From Mucidula mucida (Eukaryota > Basidiomycota > Agaricomycetes > Agaricales > Physalacriaceae): a DNA stretch of 64,000 nucleotides. Under the pieces are notes generated by a model that was not told the origin of the DNA, made no database searches, and saw only the letters and a program-made list of their open reading frames with translations. Below, piece after piece: positions 33,337 through 44,189 of this stretch. The first letter of the stretch is position 1, and the number at the start of each line of letters is the position of its first letter. The translations under genes were made by a program, and so were the position numbers. The DNA is taken from NCBI GenBank assembly GCA_015501055.1, contig JADNYV010000093.1:1-64000 (forward strand). Reading direction: 5' to 3'.

Positions 33337-36300
33337 TTAAGGCGCAAGTTCCATTCTGCGCCAGAGTTGCTCCATGAGGGCTGCAGAGGGTAGCATGACA
33401 TCAAGGGGTTTGGTATCGGGCGGTGGCATGGGTCGGAATAAATGGGATGGAAACTGCAACATAGGGACTTCAATTCGAGCAAGCGCAGGTGGCTTTGGCT
33501 TGTTCGGGTTTTGTTGGTGAAAATTGCGGATAGCTTTGTTGGTGTCTGCTCGTGTGTGCCATAACCCTTCCAGTGAACCTTGTATTGAAAACCCCCGCGG
33601 TACTTCCGGGAATTAACCACTTTCTCGACCTCCCATTCCGGTTCGGCTCCTTCCAGCACAGGTGGTGGACGCGTGTCTCGGGGTTGCGTCGGAAATTGCG
33701 GCTCGTGGTAAGGCGTCAACAGGGCCTCATTGAACACGGGATGAATGCTTTTCCACGTGTGAGGAATCTGGAGCTTGTAAGAGCTCGTCCCGACTTTCTT
33801 GATCACTTTGAACGGCCCGAAGCGTTTGTCATTGAGTTTCTTCATTGGTCGGTCCGTGCTGAGATTCGTCCCTTCCAGCCATACTTTGTTGCCCGCCTTG
33901 TACTCTACTGCCTCTGTCCGCTTCCTGTCATAAAACCGTTTCATATCCTCCTTTGCCATCTTCAATGCTGACCCCACTTCGTCCCATGTTTTCCTCATGC
34001 CGTCGGCAAACTCCAGCGCAGTCTCGTTTCTCAATGCCGTTTTTGGAGCAGTGCCTTTGTAGGGGTGTCTGCCCATGTCTGCAAAGAACGGAGTAACCTT
34101 GGTTGCTGAGTGAACTCGATCGTTGTAAACGAATTCAGCAGAGGGTAGCCATTCGTGCCAGTCGTTCTGATGGTAGTTGACAAATAACCGTAAGAAATGT
34201 TCTATCTCTTGGTTCAGCCGTTCCGTCTGCCCATTTGCCTCTGGATGATACGCCGTTGTAAAGTTTCCTTGTATGCCCAACAGCCGGTACAACTCCTTCA
34301 TGAAACACGAGTGGTATTGTGGACCGCGATCATGTATCATCTGTCGTGGCATTCCATGTATGGGGAAAATGCGATCACGGTAAATGCGGGCCATGCCTTC
34401 CGACGTCAGAGTGGTGTGTGTGGGTATGATGTGTAATCGCTTTGTAAAATGGTCCACAAACGTGCTGATCGCGTTGTATCCTCCTGATTCCGGCAGTTCT
34501 CCAATCATGTCCGTCCCTACTATCTCCCATGGCTCGCTTGGCACATCAATAGGATGAAGAGGTGCAGCCGGCTTCGTGCAATGTGACTTTGTGACCTGGC
34601 ATTTTTGACACCCTTCTACGTATTCACGGACGTCTCGGCTGATTCCTGGCCACCAATAGGTACGTGTAATCAGCTCGAGGGTCTTGTATCGTCCGGGATG
34701 CCCTGCAAGCTGTGCGTCATGATGCATTCCGATAACTTTTCCCCGCAATTCCTTGTCCTTCGGTATGTAAATACGATCTTTCCACATAATAAGACCATTT
34801 TTCTTCTCTTCCCATCCTTTTTCTTTGTTTTCTAATGCTTTTTGTACGTATCTGTCTTTGTTTCCTTTTCTTTGTTTGATTTTGTTAAGTAATTCGTCCT
34901 CCGGTGTATCTACTGTATGTAAAGAGAATTGAATTTGTGAAATAAAAAACTCCGGCTTGAGCAAAACAATGTTTTCGTTATCTTTTTCCCCCTTCTCAAG
35001 GCCTGTCATCCTTGACAAGGCATCAGCTTTCCCCATCGTCTTGCCCGGCTTGTGAATCATCTGTATGTCATACTCCGCCAACTCCGTAACCCATCTCGCC
35101 TGCCTCCGATTCAACTTCTGTGGCTTCCGGAAGTACTGGAGGTTTTGATGATCGGTAAACACCTCCACCGTCTCCGTTGCTCCTAGAAGATATGCCTCCA
35201 GTCGTCAATTGAGTCCATAATAGCCATCATCTCTTTGTCATAGATCTCATAATTGCGCTCTACTTCGTTCAGCGCGCGAGACCAAAAGGCTACTGGTCTC
35301 ATTTTCTGTCAACCAACTGGGAAAGAACAGCCCCATTTGCATAGTTCAGGAGTCTGCCTTGACTCAAAACTTGCCGTCGTCGCGTGGTACGATCAGAACG
35401 GGTTCTTCCGTCATCCTCCGTTTCAACTCCTCAAACGCCTCATGCTGCTCCTCTCCCCAAACCCATTCGCCCTTCCCGGTTAGCGATGTCAATGGCTTTG
35501 CTACTCCCGCAAATCCCCGGATGAAACGTCGGTAAAAGTTGCAGAAGCCCAGGAATGACTGTACTTCCTTCTTCTTCGTCGGCTCCTTCCATTCCTTCAC
35601 TACGGCCACTTTTGCCGGATCCATCTTCACTTCTCCTCCTCCAACAATAACTCCTAAGTAGTCTACAGTATGTGCCTCAAAACTACATTTCTTGGGTTTT
35701 AAATACAACTTATTTACTTGTAATATTTCTAATACTCGTCGTACGATATGCCTATGTTCTTCCAACGTGTTCGTAAAGATAAGTATGTCATCCAAGTAAA
35801 CTATAACATGTCCTTCATCGATCAGCTCCTTCAGAATGTGATTTATGAACAATTGGAATGTTGCCGGCGAGTTTGTAAGTCCGAAGAACATGACTGAGGG
35901 CTCGAACAGGCCTCGGTTTGTTCTAAACACTGCTTTCCACTCATCACCTTCTTTGATCCGGATGTTATTGTAACCCCATCGGACATCCATCTTTGTGAAA
36001 ACCTTTGCTCCCTTCAACTTGTCGATAAGCTCCTGAATCAACGGCAAGGGGTATCGGTTCTTGATTGTCATGTCATTCAATTTCCGATAATCCTGTACGG
36101 GCCGAAGACTTCCGTCCTTCTTCTTGACAAAGAAGAATGGTGACGCCATGGGTGAGATTGATGGCCGTATGCGTCCCGTGCGTATGTTTTCCTCCAAGAC
36201 TCGTCTAATGCCTTCTGCTTGGATGGACTAAGGGGATAGACCTTGCAGTCAACCGGTTTGGAACCAGGCGTAAGTTCTATCGCGTGATCCCAGGGTCTTT

Positions 36301-36842
36301 GCTCCGGTAGCTTGTCAAAGTCTGCCTTGCTAAATACATCAGAGAATTCCTCAATGTAAGGTGCAGCAGCGGATGAAGGCTGTTGTGATCTCAGCTTTTC
36401 ACCGCTTTTGCGATAGTTGTCCCAGTCCATCCAGAACAAGCGCTCTCCCTCTTCCAACTTCTCTTTTACATCTTCTCCTTCGTCTTCTGGCGAGTCATAC
36501 TCGGGTAGATAGCCGCAGCGGTCTGGGCATTGATCAAAAGTCAACGTGGATTCCGTCCAGTTGATCGTGGGGTTGTGATATCGTAGCCAATCTAGCCCCA
36601 AAAAACTTGTTTTGCCAAGATTGGTAACGGCCAACTCGATCTTTTCAGCGTGATCACCGATCTTCATCCGAACCTCCACAAAACCTTTGATTGCCCCTCC
36701 CTCGTTGAGGGTTCCATCCGCATTGTAGACAGGAAGCTTGACCGGTAACTCTTTGATCGGGAGTCCGTTCTTCTCAACAAATTCTTTATTGACACAAGAA
36801 CCCGTTGCTCCGCTGTCAAGAAGGGCACTCGTTTCCCATTCC
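33337..36842 (-). pseudogene. G2 pol, main part (protease to chromodomain)
   Basis: It carries protease DSG, reverse transcriptase (VIVYLDDILIF intact), TGA after DDGK(F) at the same codon as G1, then RNase H and a long open integrase/chromodomain frame (33318-35168, 616 codons). The same ~29-bp chromodomain deletion as in G1 changes the reading frame at HEQT. A frameshift near 36185 separates protease and reverse transcriptase frames. Of the three gypsy copies this one has the longest intact integrase. Confidence 0.88.
36838..36842 (+). repeat. Target-site duplication ATTCC, left of the KDZ transposon
   Basis: Repeated at 52820-52824. Removing one copy together with the element restores the gypsy pol sequence to the same length as G3. 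Confidence 0.85.
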
Positions 36843-37280
36843 GCACCCTATGCTGTAGGGATATATCAATAAAGCCTCTAGCTAGAGGGCACAAAATTAC
36901 AGAATCTGCTCTATCTAGAGTCATTATAGTTAGAGTGAAATATATATATATGGGCCCGCCCAGCCTCTGGGGCAGTACGGGGGCCGCACCAGGCCTGCGG
37001 GGGGTGCTGCTCGTTGTCCTGGGCAGCGCGCTGGGGCGGGTACATACAATCACCGCTTATATCCGGATCTGATTGTCTCCGGGTCCTTTCCGTCCTTGAT
37101 TGATTGCACATTCCGCTCGGGATCACTCTCTGATGGATTACCTTGGTGATTCAGGTGCTATAGGTTATCCCATTTTGGTGGGGTATCCGCACACTTGCCT
37201 GATTCTGTGGCACATTTTGATTGGGGTGGCAGGTACATCCACCTGCCCCTTCAAATATTCACTTCCCACTTGTAGTCCAT
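36843..37280 (+). repeat. KDZ transposon left terminal inverted repeat
   Basis: 438 bp. Contains an AT-rich run followed by a GC-rich block (GGGCCCGCCCAGCC) and ends ...CACTTGTAGTCCAT. Confidence 0.88.
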
Positions 37281-37354
37281 ATTTTCTAGTGTGCTGGTGT
37301 CATAACTATGCTATGTAAACATCTAATCTACATCATCCTCCATGTTCTCTTCCT

Positions 37355-40300
37355 CTATTCTTCAAGCTCATACTCCAGCACATTGGTGATTGGTATCCCT
37401 TCAACAAGCTCCTTACCCATTTTGATGAGCGGCTGCCATTTCTCCTCAACCTCACGCACTTGGGCCTCTTCCCGAATAGCAGCGCGTGTAGCAAAGCCTG
37501 TGATTCCCTCCCGCAGTGCCGCGCTGGCATCGGGGTGAGCGTTAGCACGTGCGCACCACCACGCGGCCTTCCAGTTCCCATAAACGGCCACCCGGCGCAT
37601 TTCCTCCAATAAAAGCTCAATTTCTTCTTCCCATCGTAGCATGCGGGCGCGTGCCTTGCACCACTCAATTTTAATAGCTATTGACTCAAAGATAATGTTA
37701 AGTGCTTGAGAAATATCACGTCTAATGCTCACCTTCTTGGGTCACTGGATCGCTGCTATCATCCATCACCATATTCTCGGCGTAGCTGGCCCAGATCCAG
37801 GATGGTCGTCGACGACCCTCGCCTTCGGAAACAACCGCATTGATGCTTGATGGACCTGGAATGAACTCGTTGATCAGGCCTCTGTTCTGCAGGTCCTCTG
37901 CGGCGCGGGCTTCTTCATTCGTCAGCATACGCTCGTTCATTCCTTGCACATCCGTGTTGTCTAGGATTTTTAGTTCGTTCTCCCAAACCCCGTGCCCACG
38001 CAGGCGGAACAACACATTCCGTGCCCAGCAATACCTCAACTTGCTCAGGGTGATCCCGACCTGGATCTTACGTTGAAGACCCTCGGCTCGTGTTGTCGGA
38101 TTTTGGCCTGTTACATTGCGGACTGTGAATAGGACGCCTGCCAAGCACATACATAGACCACGACGAAGCTCGTTCAATGAATCTCTGCATTCGGCCATTT
38201 GCAGCCGCTCTTCCCCGTCCGCAACCCCAGGTAAGCAAGCGCGCGGAAGAGCGCAATCACTTGCCTTCAACTCGGATGGCAGAAAAAGTTTCGTTTCTTC
38301 GGCGGTCAACTTCTCGGGTGCGTCAAGATGCTTCAATTGTTCCGGCGTCAGATACTCGCGAAGCTGCGGCATGAAAATGCCCAGCTGCAGACTGCAAAAT
38401 TTTTTGATGTGTTTAGTGATCACGGTCCGCTGTTTCTGAATGTTCAGTTCCTGGTATGCGGTTCCAGACCGGCAAGCCTTGACCTCCCACGCCAGGGCAC
38501 GTCTGTTGTCATGATGAGAATTCAATTTGTAAGGACTCCAATGGAGTAACGCACTGAGATTGCTCGATATCGAGCCCGAGTATCAGAAAGCTACTCATGC
38601 TTGATTCGTGTGTAAACCCGGTGGCTCGGACAAGAGACGCGTGCTCGTCTTGCGCCATCTGCAATTGGACGTCGGTTAATGTTTCCTTGTTCTGCAGCCT
38701 CGCCTCATATGGACATGATTCTTTAGGATTCCGTTCCCAAGCCAAAATGGCTGCAAGCCAAACCTGGATGCATTCCTCCCCAAGAAGCCGAACTACCCCA
38801 ACATTGAAATCCGTGAACTCTTTGCGATGTATGCAAGCTTCTTTGATGGCCTCAATCAGCCGGGCAGCAAACACGCGACCTATTCCAGCATTTCATTAGT
38901 AAAGTTTGTTCATTCATTGTGTACACAAAGGCCTACCAAACAATCGAATAGTGCACTTATTATGGAAGTTAAAAATATCATTCAAGGTGTCCTCGCGCGC
39001 GCCCGGACCCATCATTTTCGTCTGCATAGCCGCGCGATTAGAGACCGACCAATTCTCTTCAATAGTCTCGCCATGCGTCCGGCCCACCCCCGGTTTAAAG
39101 TTGAACGAGTACAATGTGTGGCACTGAGATTGATGAGCCCATAAGTGGAATTTAGGGACACAGAAAATGATGGACTCCTCAGAAAGATGGGTTTGGAAGG
39201 ACTCTGGTAGCTCAGGGAGGCGCGACATCAGATTCACGCCCCACTGACAAGCAATGTCATAGGACACCACAATTTTGAGCGTGTCATCCTCCCCAACAGC
39301 GCTTGCAAATGTCGCGTCAACATTACAATACCTGTGTAACGGAAACTGAGCCGTGTTGGTAATGTTGACTGGATAGTTACATACCATTCACCCCGCTGCA
39401 AGTCACCTATTCCGTTAGACCTCCATACGCCGTGCCTGGAGCATGTAACCCCGGTGACACCTGTTGTTTGGAGACCCTTCGCTTTCTTCAGCTCTGCCAA
39501 GAACATGGCCGAGAACCCGGAACACGACAACATTTCTGATCGCAAGAATTAGTATCACCACAAGACAGAAGGACATGACTTGCCTTCCTGTAAAACGTAG
39601 TTGCGAATATGAGATGCGTACGGTGCGCGGTCTACAAAGTAGGCCGTTCCATTCAGCAAAGGAGGATCGCGCTCGTTAGTCGACACAATGGCATTCCGCA
39701 ACCGGAAATTGGCATCAGTAGCCAAGAACAATCTGTACAGAAAACTGATGGAACAGTTAGATATTGACATTATCGTTTAACAATTGCACATACCTTTTCC
39801 TTGAAGTGCGCCAGGAGTTGTCAAGATTGACACCTGGGTGCGGACACGCCGGGCACTGTGTAGCTAGCTGCCCCTTTGGAGTACCAGGAATTCCAGTCGC
39901 ATCGTGGCCGCGGCCGCCCTCCTTGCACATTTGCAAAAAGCGCCACTGACGAATGGCCCTGAGCAATACCTTGTACCGATTTGGCGGAGCCACATGCGTG
40001 TGTTCCTCTGTCATCGTTTCAAGCGATTTCCAGAGATCCCATGCCGACAGCTTCCCTGTGCAGTTCAGGGAGTGCATCAAGCGCAAAAGATCGAAGGACA
40101 CAGCAGTTTGAGGCTGCTGAGGTGTAGCGGGATACAACGACGATTGAAGGAGTTGGGCATAATAATCAGAATCCGCCGTAGTGCAGCCGCAGAAGTGCAA
40201 ATTGACGCAATGCACACCATTGGTATGAACAACTGTAAAACTATTTGTTGTCACATGCGGACTTGGGCAGAGATGTCCGCCGAGGTGACCAAGTTGAACA

Positions 40301-41062
40301 GTCAGCCCTATTTCGGCCAATGTTGCCGGCTCGAAATAAGTGCCGTTCCAGTGCTGCCCGCACAAGTGATTCAGTACAGCGAACACAATCCAAATGAAGC
40401 AGTACTGCTCACCTCGATGAAATGAAATGGCTGAGTTCGGTGAAATTCCACGCAGCATTTGCTGCAGACGAGACCTAGGCCGAAACAGGCGTTGTCGCAA
40501 CACCGATACGTCCCCTTCCTGGCTTGTGTCCCATCGCCGCAGCGAGGGCACAGCACGTCGGCCCCAGCGGTCCCGTCAAGCCGGAGCAGTTGCTGGAGAA
40601 ACTTATCCTGAAACGGCAACCACACCTTCGTCGGGTTGTCCTGTAAATGGCATCAATCAAATGACAATGCAGACGCGACGCGACGCGACACAACGCGGTA
40701 AATTCACATACCGAACTAGGATATCGTTTGTGGACATGGACTCAAATGAGTTTGTTGCCACCGACATCGTCGGTGCCGCTGCTGGTGTCGATAAAGTCAC
40801 TAAAGTCCTTGCCGAGCAGATAAGAAAAGTTGTCAGCTTGGTCGGCGCGTGAAAGAGTGGTGGTATCCTCCATCAGTGTCTCTTGGCCAAGTTCTCGTGC
40901 GGATAAACATGTCTTTTTAGCAACGACGTGGCAATGTCCATCGGCTAAGATCTGGTCATCGATGATGGCATGGGGTTGGTGCGCGTAGAGGACATTGTTA
41001 GGTTTAGCAGATTTCTTGTGTTTGGCACCAAGGCCCGGGAGTTCTGGGAGGTTGGGATTCAT
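37355..41062 (-). pseudogene. KDZ transposase with CxC2-like cysteine cluster (one in-frame TGA)
   Basis: Multi-exon minus-strand gene, ATG at 41062. After a variable N terminus, KRYPSSDNPTKVWLPFQDKF leads into the CxC2 cluster (CPRCG, YRCC, CSKCC, H and PFHFIE), then WNGTYFEPATLAEIGLTVQL, GHLGGHLCP and HCVNLHFCGC. The KDZ core follows: ATDANFRL, VVSYDIACQWGVNL, VPKFHLWAHQSQC, RTHGETIEENWSVSN, MMGPGAREDTLND. The C terminus is IKIEWCKARARMLRWEEEIE and LLLEEMRRVAVYGNW. Introns are mostly GT-AG; the one after NYVLQE has a GCAAGT donor (GC-AG). TGA at 40742-40744 interrupts exon 1, where the family context suggests an original CGA. Otherwise the frame can be followed to the stop at 37355. DNA transposition is the expected role. 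Confidence 0.88.
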
Positions 41063-41414
41063 GCTGGTTCCAGGTCTGAATAGAGTAGTCAATGTGCCTT
41101 GCTGCTTAAAAACAATCCAATACTGTTTCACATGAAAACAATCCAGTACCGTTTCACATGTTAGCACGAGCATCAAGCAAATTTGAGATTCATCTCATCC
41201 TCAGAGTGTTGAATAGTCGGGAAATGTTGAGAAATAATCCAGCTGTGGCAAAGGACGCTCAGCGAAGCACAACCGATTGTTATTTGTAGCCAACCTAATG
41301 CCAAAGATGACAGAACTAAGACGAGGGAGGCATGTGCTGACCTGTTCATATGATCGCTATCATTGATTACTCGGATTCGATCCACACTTATCACTTGTAC
41401 CATCACCAGTCATC
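41063..41414. promoter_or_regulatory. Shared divergent intergenic region of the KDZ transposon
   Basis: 352 bp between the transposase start (41062, leftward) and the hybrid-binding gene (41415, rightward), so both promoters must lie here. A short direct repeat (CAATCCAGTACCG/CAATCCAATACTG with TTTCACATG) occurs at ~41110-41160. No other element is recognised. Confidence 0.45.
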
Positions 41415-42105
41415 ATGGCCGGCACCGCGAGTCTCTTCAATGCTATGAGTTCTCTCAGTCTGTTGTCTGACTGCATTCCATCTTGGCATCCGGATCCAGG
41501 CAGAGAAGACTGGCAGCTTGGTATGCACAAGCTGCATCTAATCCGCCGTGGTCAAACTCCAGGAGTGTATATGTCTTGGTGCGTGTCCTGCCTTGTTCTT
41601 CTGATCACTAACATATATCATCCTCAGGAGCTCGGCAGAGCCACTTGTCCTTGGATTTTCGAATTGCTCTCACGAAAGCTTCCAGAGCTGGGATCTGTGT
41701 GTCGCAGATTGGCGCGATCACTGTCGCCGCAATCAGCTTGGACCTCATCTTTGCACACGCTGGCCGTTGTTCAGTCTTCCGCCTCCCAATTCTCAAGCAG
41801 GGTCCACGGCTGCCTCGCAGACGTCGTCTACCATGCAGACGTCGTCGACAACACAGTTTGCATCTGCGACTGGCATCCAAATGCCCGCGCCCAGCCCATC
41901 CGTTCCATCTCCACCACCTGCTGCACCGACTCCTACACCTGCGTCAGCTACGGCTCCGTCTTTGTCACACATCTCACCCAGCGCCTTTGTGACACCGCGC
42001 CGCATTTGCCTGCACACTAGCTTGTCTGTCCCATTGACCGGTTCATATGTCCCATCTCAGCCTACAAGTACACCTGTTATGGCTGCAGGTTCGTCTTTGT
42101 CCCAC
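41415..42105 (+). pseudogene. KDZ-transposon accessory gene with RNase H1 N-terminal (hybrid-binding) domain, 5' part
   Basis: ATG at 41415; exon 1 41415-41578, 49-bp intron (GTGCGT...CCTCAG), exon 2 from 41628. Residues ~36-88 read LHLIRRGQTPGVYMSW, then VLGFSNCSHESFQSW. This is the R/K-G-x-x-P-G-(V/I)-Y-x-(S/T)-W...GF...SF pattern of RNase H1 N-terminal/viroplasmin domains, which bind RNA-DNA hybrids. A Ser/Thr/Pro-rich linker follows (SLPPPNSQAG, PSVPSPPPAAPTPTP). The coding sequence is interrupted after a complete codon at 42105 by gypsy G3 and resumes at 48621. No RNase H catalytic domain is visible. It is transcribed away from the KDZ transposase. Confidence 0.75.
42101..42105 (+). repeat. 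Target-site duplication CCCAC, left of G3
   Basis: Repeated exactly at 48616-48620. Confidence 0.92.
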
Positions 42106-42634
42106 TGTTATGAATCGCCATATTTTCACATTTTCACATCTTATCATATCTTATCGGGAGCCTTGTCTTATCAACCAACGGACCGTTTCATCATCTGTTT
42201 CGTCACCGATCATACCCCTTTTCATTACCGAAGCCGTACTCATGTCGGACACACGCCCAACACATGGATGACATCATACATGCCGATACCTCATGGACTC
42301 CCTATTGTATACACACCGCCGACACTCGTAGTACACATGGTCGTTTCAGTATTATTACTTACATGCAGTCACCACTCGTATTTAATGGTTTCACGGACTA
42401 GTAGCATACAACACTGGGTCAAGGGCGTGGAGCATCCCTAGTGGAAACGCGTATGGACAAGGAGCTTCAAACACAGACTTAATAGTATATAAGCAGTAGT
42501 GTAGTATCATTGTACTTTAGTTCCGATCTCGTTTATACACCTGGCCTAGCCTAGTCTTACGAACGCGAACGTTTTCTCTTTCAGTTCTTGCTGTGGTACC
42601 TGGTTGAGTCTCGTGGCTTAGTCAGTCGCTAACA
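42106..42634 (+). repeat. G3 5' LTR
   Basis: 529 bp, TGTTATGAAT...CGCTAACA, apparently identical to the 3' LTR at 48087-48615. Confidence 0.94.
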
Positions 42635-42648
42635 GAAGATCGGAACTA
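42486..42648 (+). promoter_or_regulatory. G3 LTR TATA box, transcript start region and self-primer site
   Basis: TATATAAG 42486-42493; TAGTTCCGATCT 42518-42529; complementary AGATCGGAACTA 42637-42648, two bases after the LTR. The spacing equals that in G1 and in the arms. Confidence 0.74.
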
Positions 42649-43233
42649 CTTTCTACCACCTACCACACATCCCTGATCGTCGATCAGCACTTCGCTGTTT
42701 GATCATCGCACATTCCCCTATTCCCTTTCCCTGTTTACAGATCGACGGATTCCTAATTCCAGCGCACGTCCGCATACGTGTGTATTGGTCCCAGTAGCGC
42801 CGGCTAACAGTTAGAGATAACTGCCTCGGGTGCTGGAAGTAGCCGCTCTCACGAGAACGAACTTTTGGCAGTTGCACTTCAGTGGGCGCTGTTTACGGGT
42901 CAACCCCCGTTCCCAGGAAAACTTCGGCTTACCTCACACCAGAGGGACGTCGGCTGGGCAATTGCGAACTTGTGACGAGCTCTTGGGCTCCGTAGATACG
43001 TAGTCAGTAGTCGGTAAAATAGCGTAGACAGTTACGATACCTACCTACTTTACTTACCTTACGATACACATCATCATTCCCCACCCTACCAAGTCCTGGA
43101 TTCTATTTCAGATCTAGGCGATCCCTCCCTATTCATCCAAACCTCTATTCCCTCACCCGTTTCATCCAAATCCGCATCACCCATATCCCCACTTTCACCC
43201 TTTCACTCTCCAATTCCATCACCCCGATCCATC

Positions 43234-44103
43234 ATGTCCAACGAGGCACCAGAAGCCGCTCATCACACACCCGCTCATCACGCCAATGACGAAACCAAAG
43301 GCCGATCCCTGGTCAACAAGCCTTATGACTATGACGGGGACAAGTCCAAGTACAAGAGCTGGTGGCGATCGATGTTTACATACATCCGTGACAAGAAGAA
43401 CAACCTCACATCGGACTCCGAAAGGATCGATGTTGTTCTCTCCTACATCCGAGGAGATCATGTTGATGCATGGGTCCAGAACTACTCGGACCAGAACTTC
43501 GATGAGGAAGAAGAGGAATGGACAGTCTCTTGGACTGAGTTCAAAGAGAACTTGAAGGAGCGATTTGTGGACTCCAACCTTGCGCGAGATGCGCAAGATC
43601 AGATCGAACGGTTGCGCCAGGGGCAAGACACCGCTCAAGATTTCTTTCAGAAGTTCGAGGTCCTGCTTACTCAGGCGGAATACTCGAAGGATGATGCATT
43701 TGTCGTGCGACTTCTCGAGACCAATGTCAACGAGAAGATCATCGACCAGATCTATGGCAGCCGAGATGGGTTGCCAAAGAAGTACAAGGATTGGAAGGCA
43801 CAGATCATTCAGATCGATCAGCTATGGAGAAGGTGGGCGGCGAGCAAGAGGTCCGGCATGCAGGTCCGGCCCCAAGCTCCGCAGGCGGCTACATCGAGAG
43901 CCAATCCTACGAACCCACCCCCGACGCCGATCACACGACGAGATGCCACCGGTGCTACCTATGGAGGAGCCGGCAGGCCGATGGACATCAACAATGCACG
44001 TCGAAGGGACTCTGCTTCAGCTGTGGCGAACATGGCCATGTTAGCAGGTTCTGTCCAAAGAAGGGTCGACCCCAGACGATTCGGGGTTATGGACCGAAAT
44101 GAA
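43234..44103 (+). pseudogene. G3 gag (near intact, one frameshift)
   Basis: ATG at 43234 begins MSNEAPEAAHHTPAHH. The capsid-like region (SWWRSMFTYIRDKKNN, YIRGDHVDAWVQNY, ERFVDSNLARDAQDQIERL) is open. A single base missing at ~44008 (AGGGAC for AGAGGAC) pushes the CCHC knuckle CFSCGEHGHVSRFCPKKG into another frame, so the long open frame runs on out of phase to 44325. Gag is the particle-forming protein, with the knuckle for RNA packaging. Confidence 0.88.
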
Positions 44104-44189
44104 CGACGAGGAAAAGAAGAAGTTGGCCGAAGAGTTGGGTTTTGCGAAGCTCCCGCAGTAGACGCAGTCCTGCCGGAGCAGTCATCAAG

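Noticed and set aside
33552..33971. Long antisense open frames opposite the integrase/chromodomain (also 23120-23539 and 47415-47960)
   Set aside because: They are shadows of the conserved gypsy coding strand and carry no independent motifs.
41415..42020. A 201-codon continuous frame starting at 41415
   Set aside because: Only its first 54 codons are likely coding. A 49-bp intron shifts to another frame, which gives the better-supported hybrid-binding protein.
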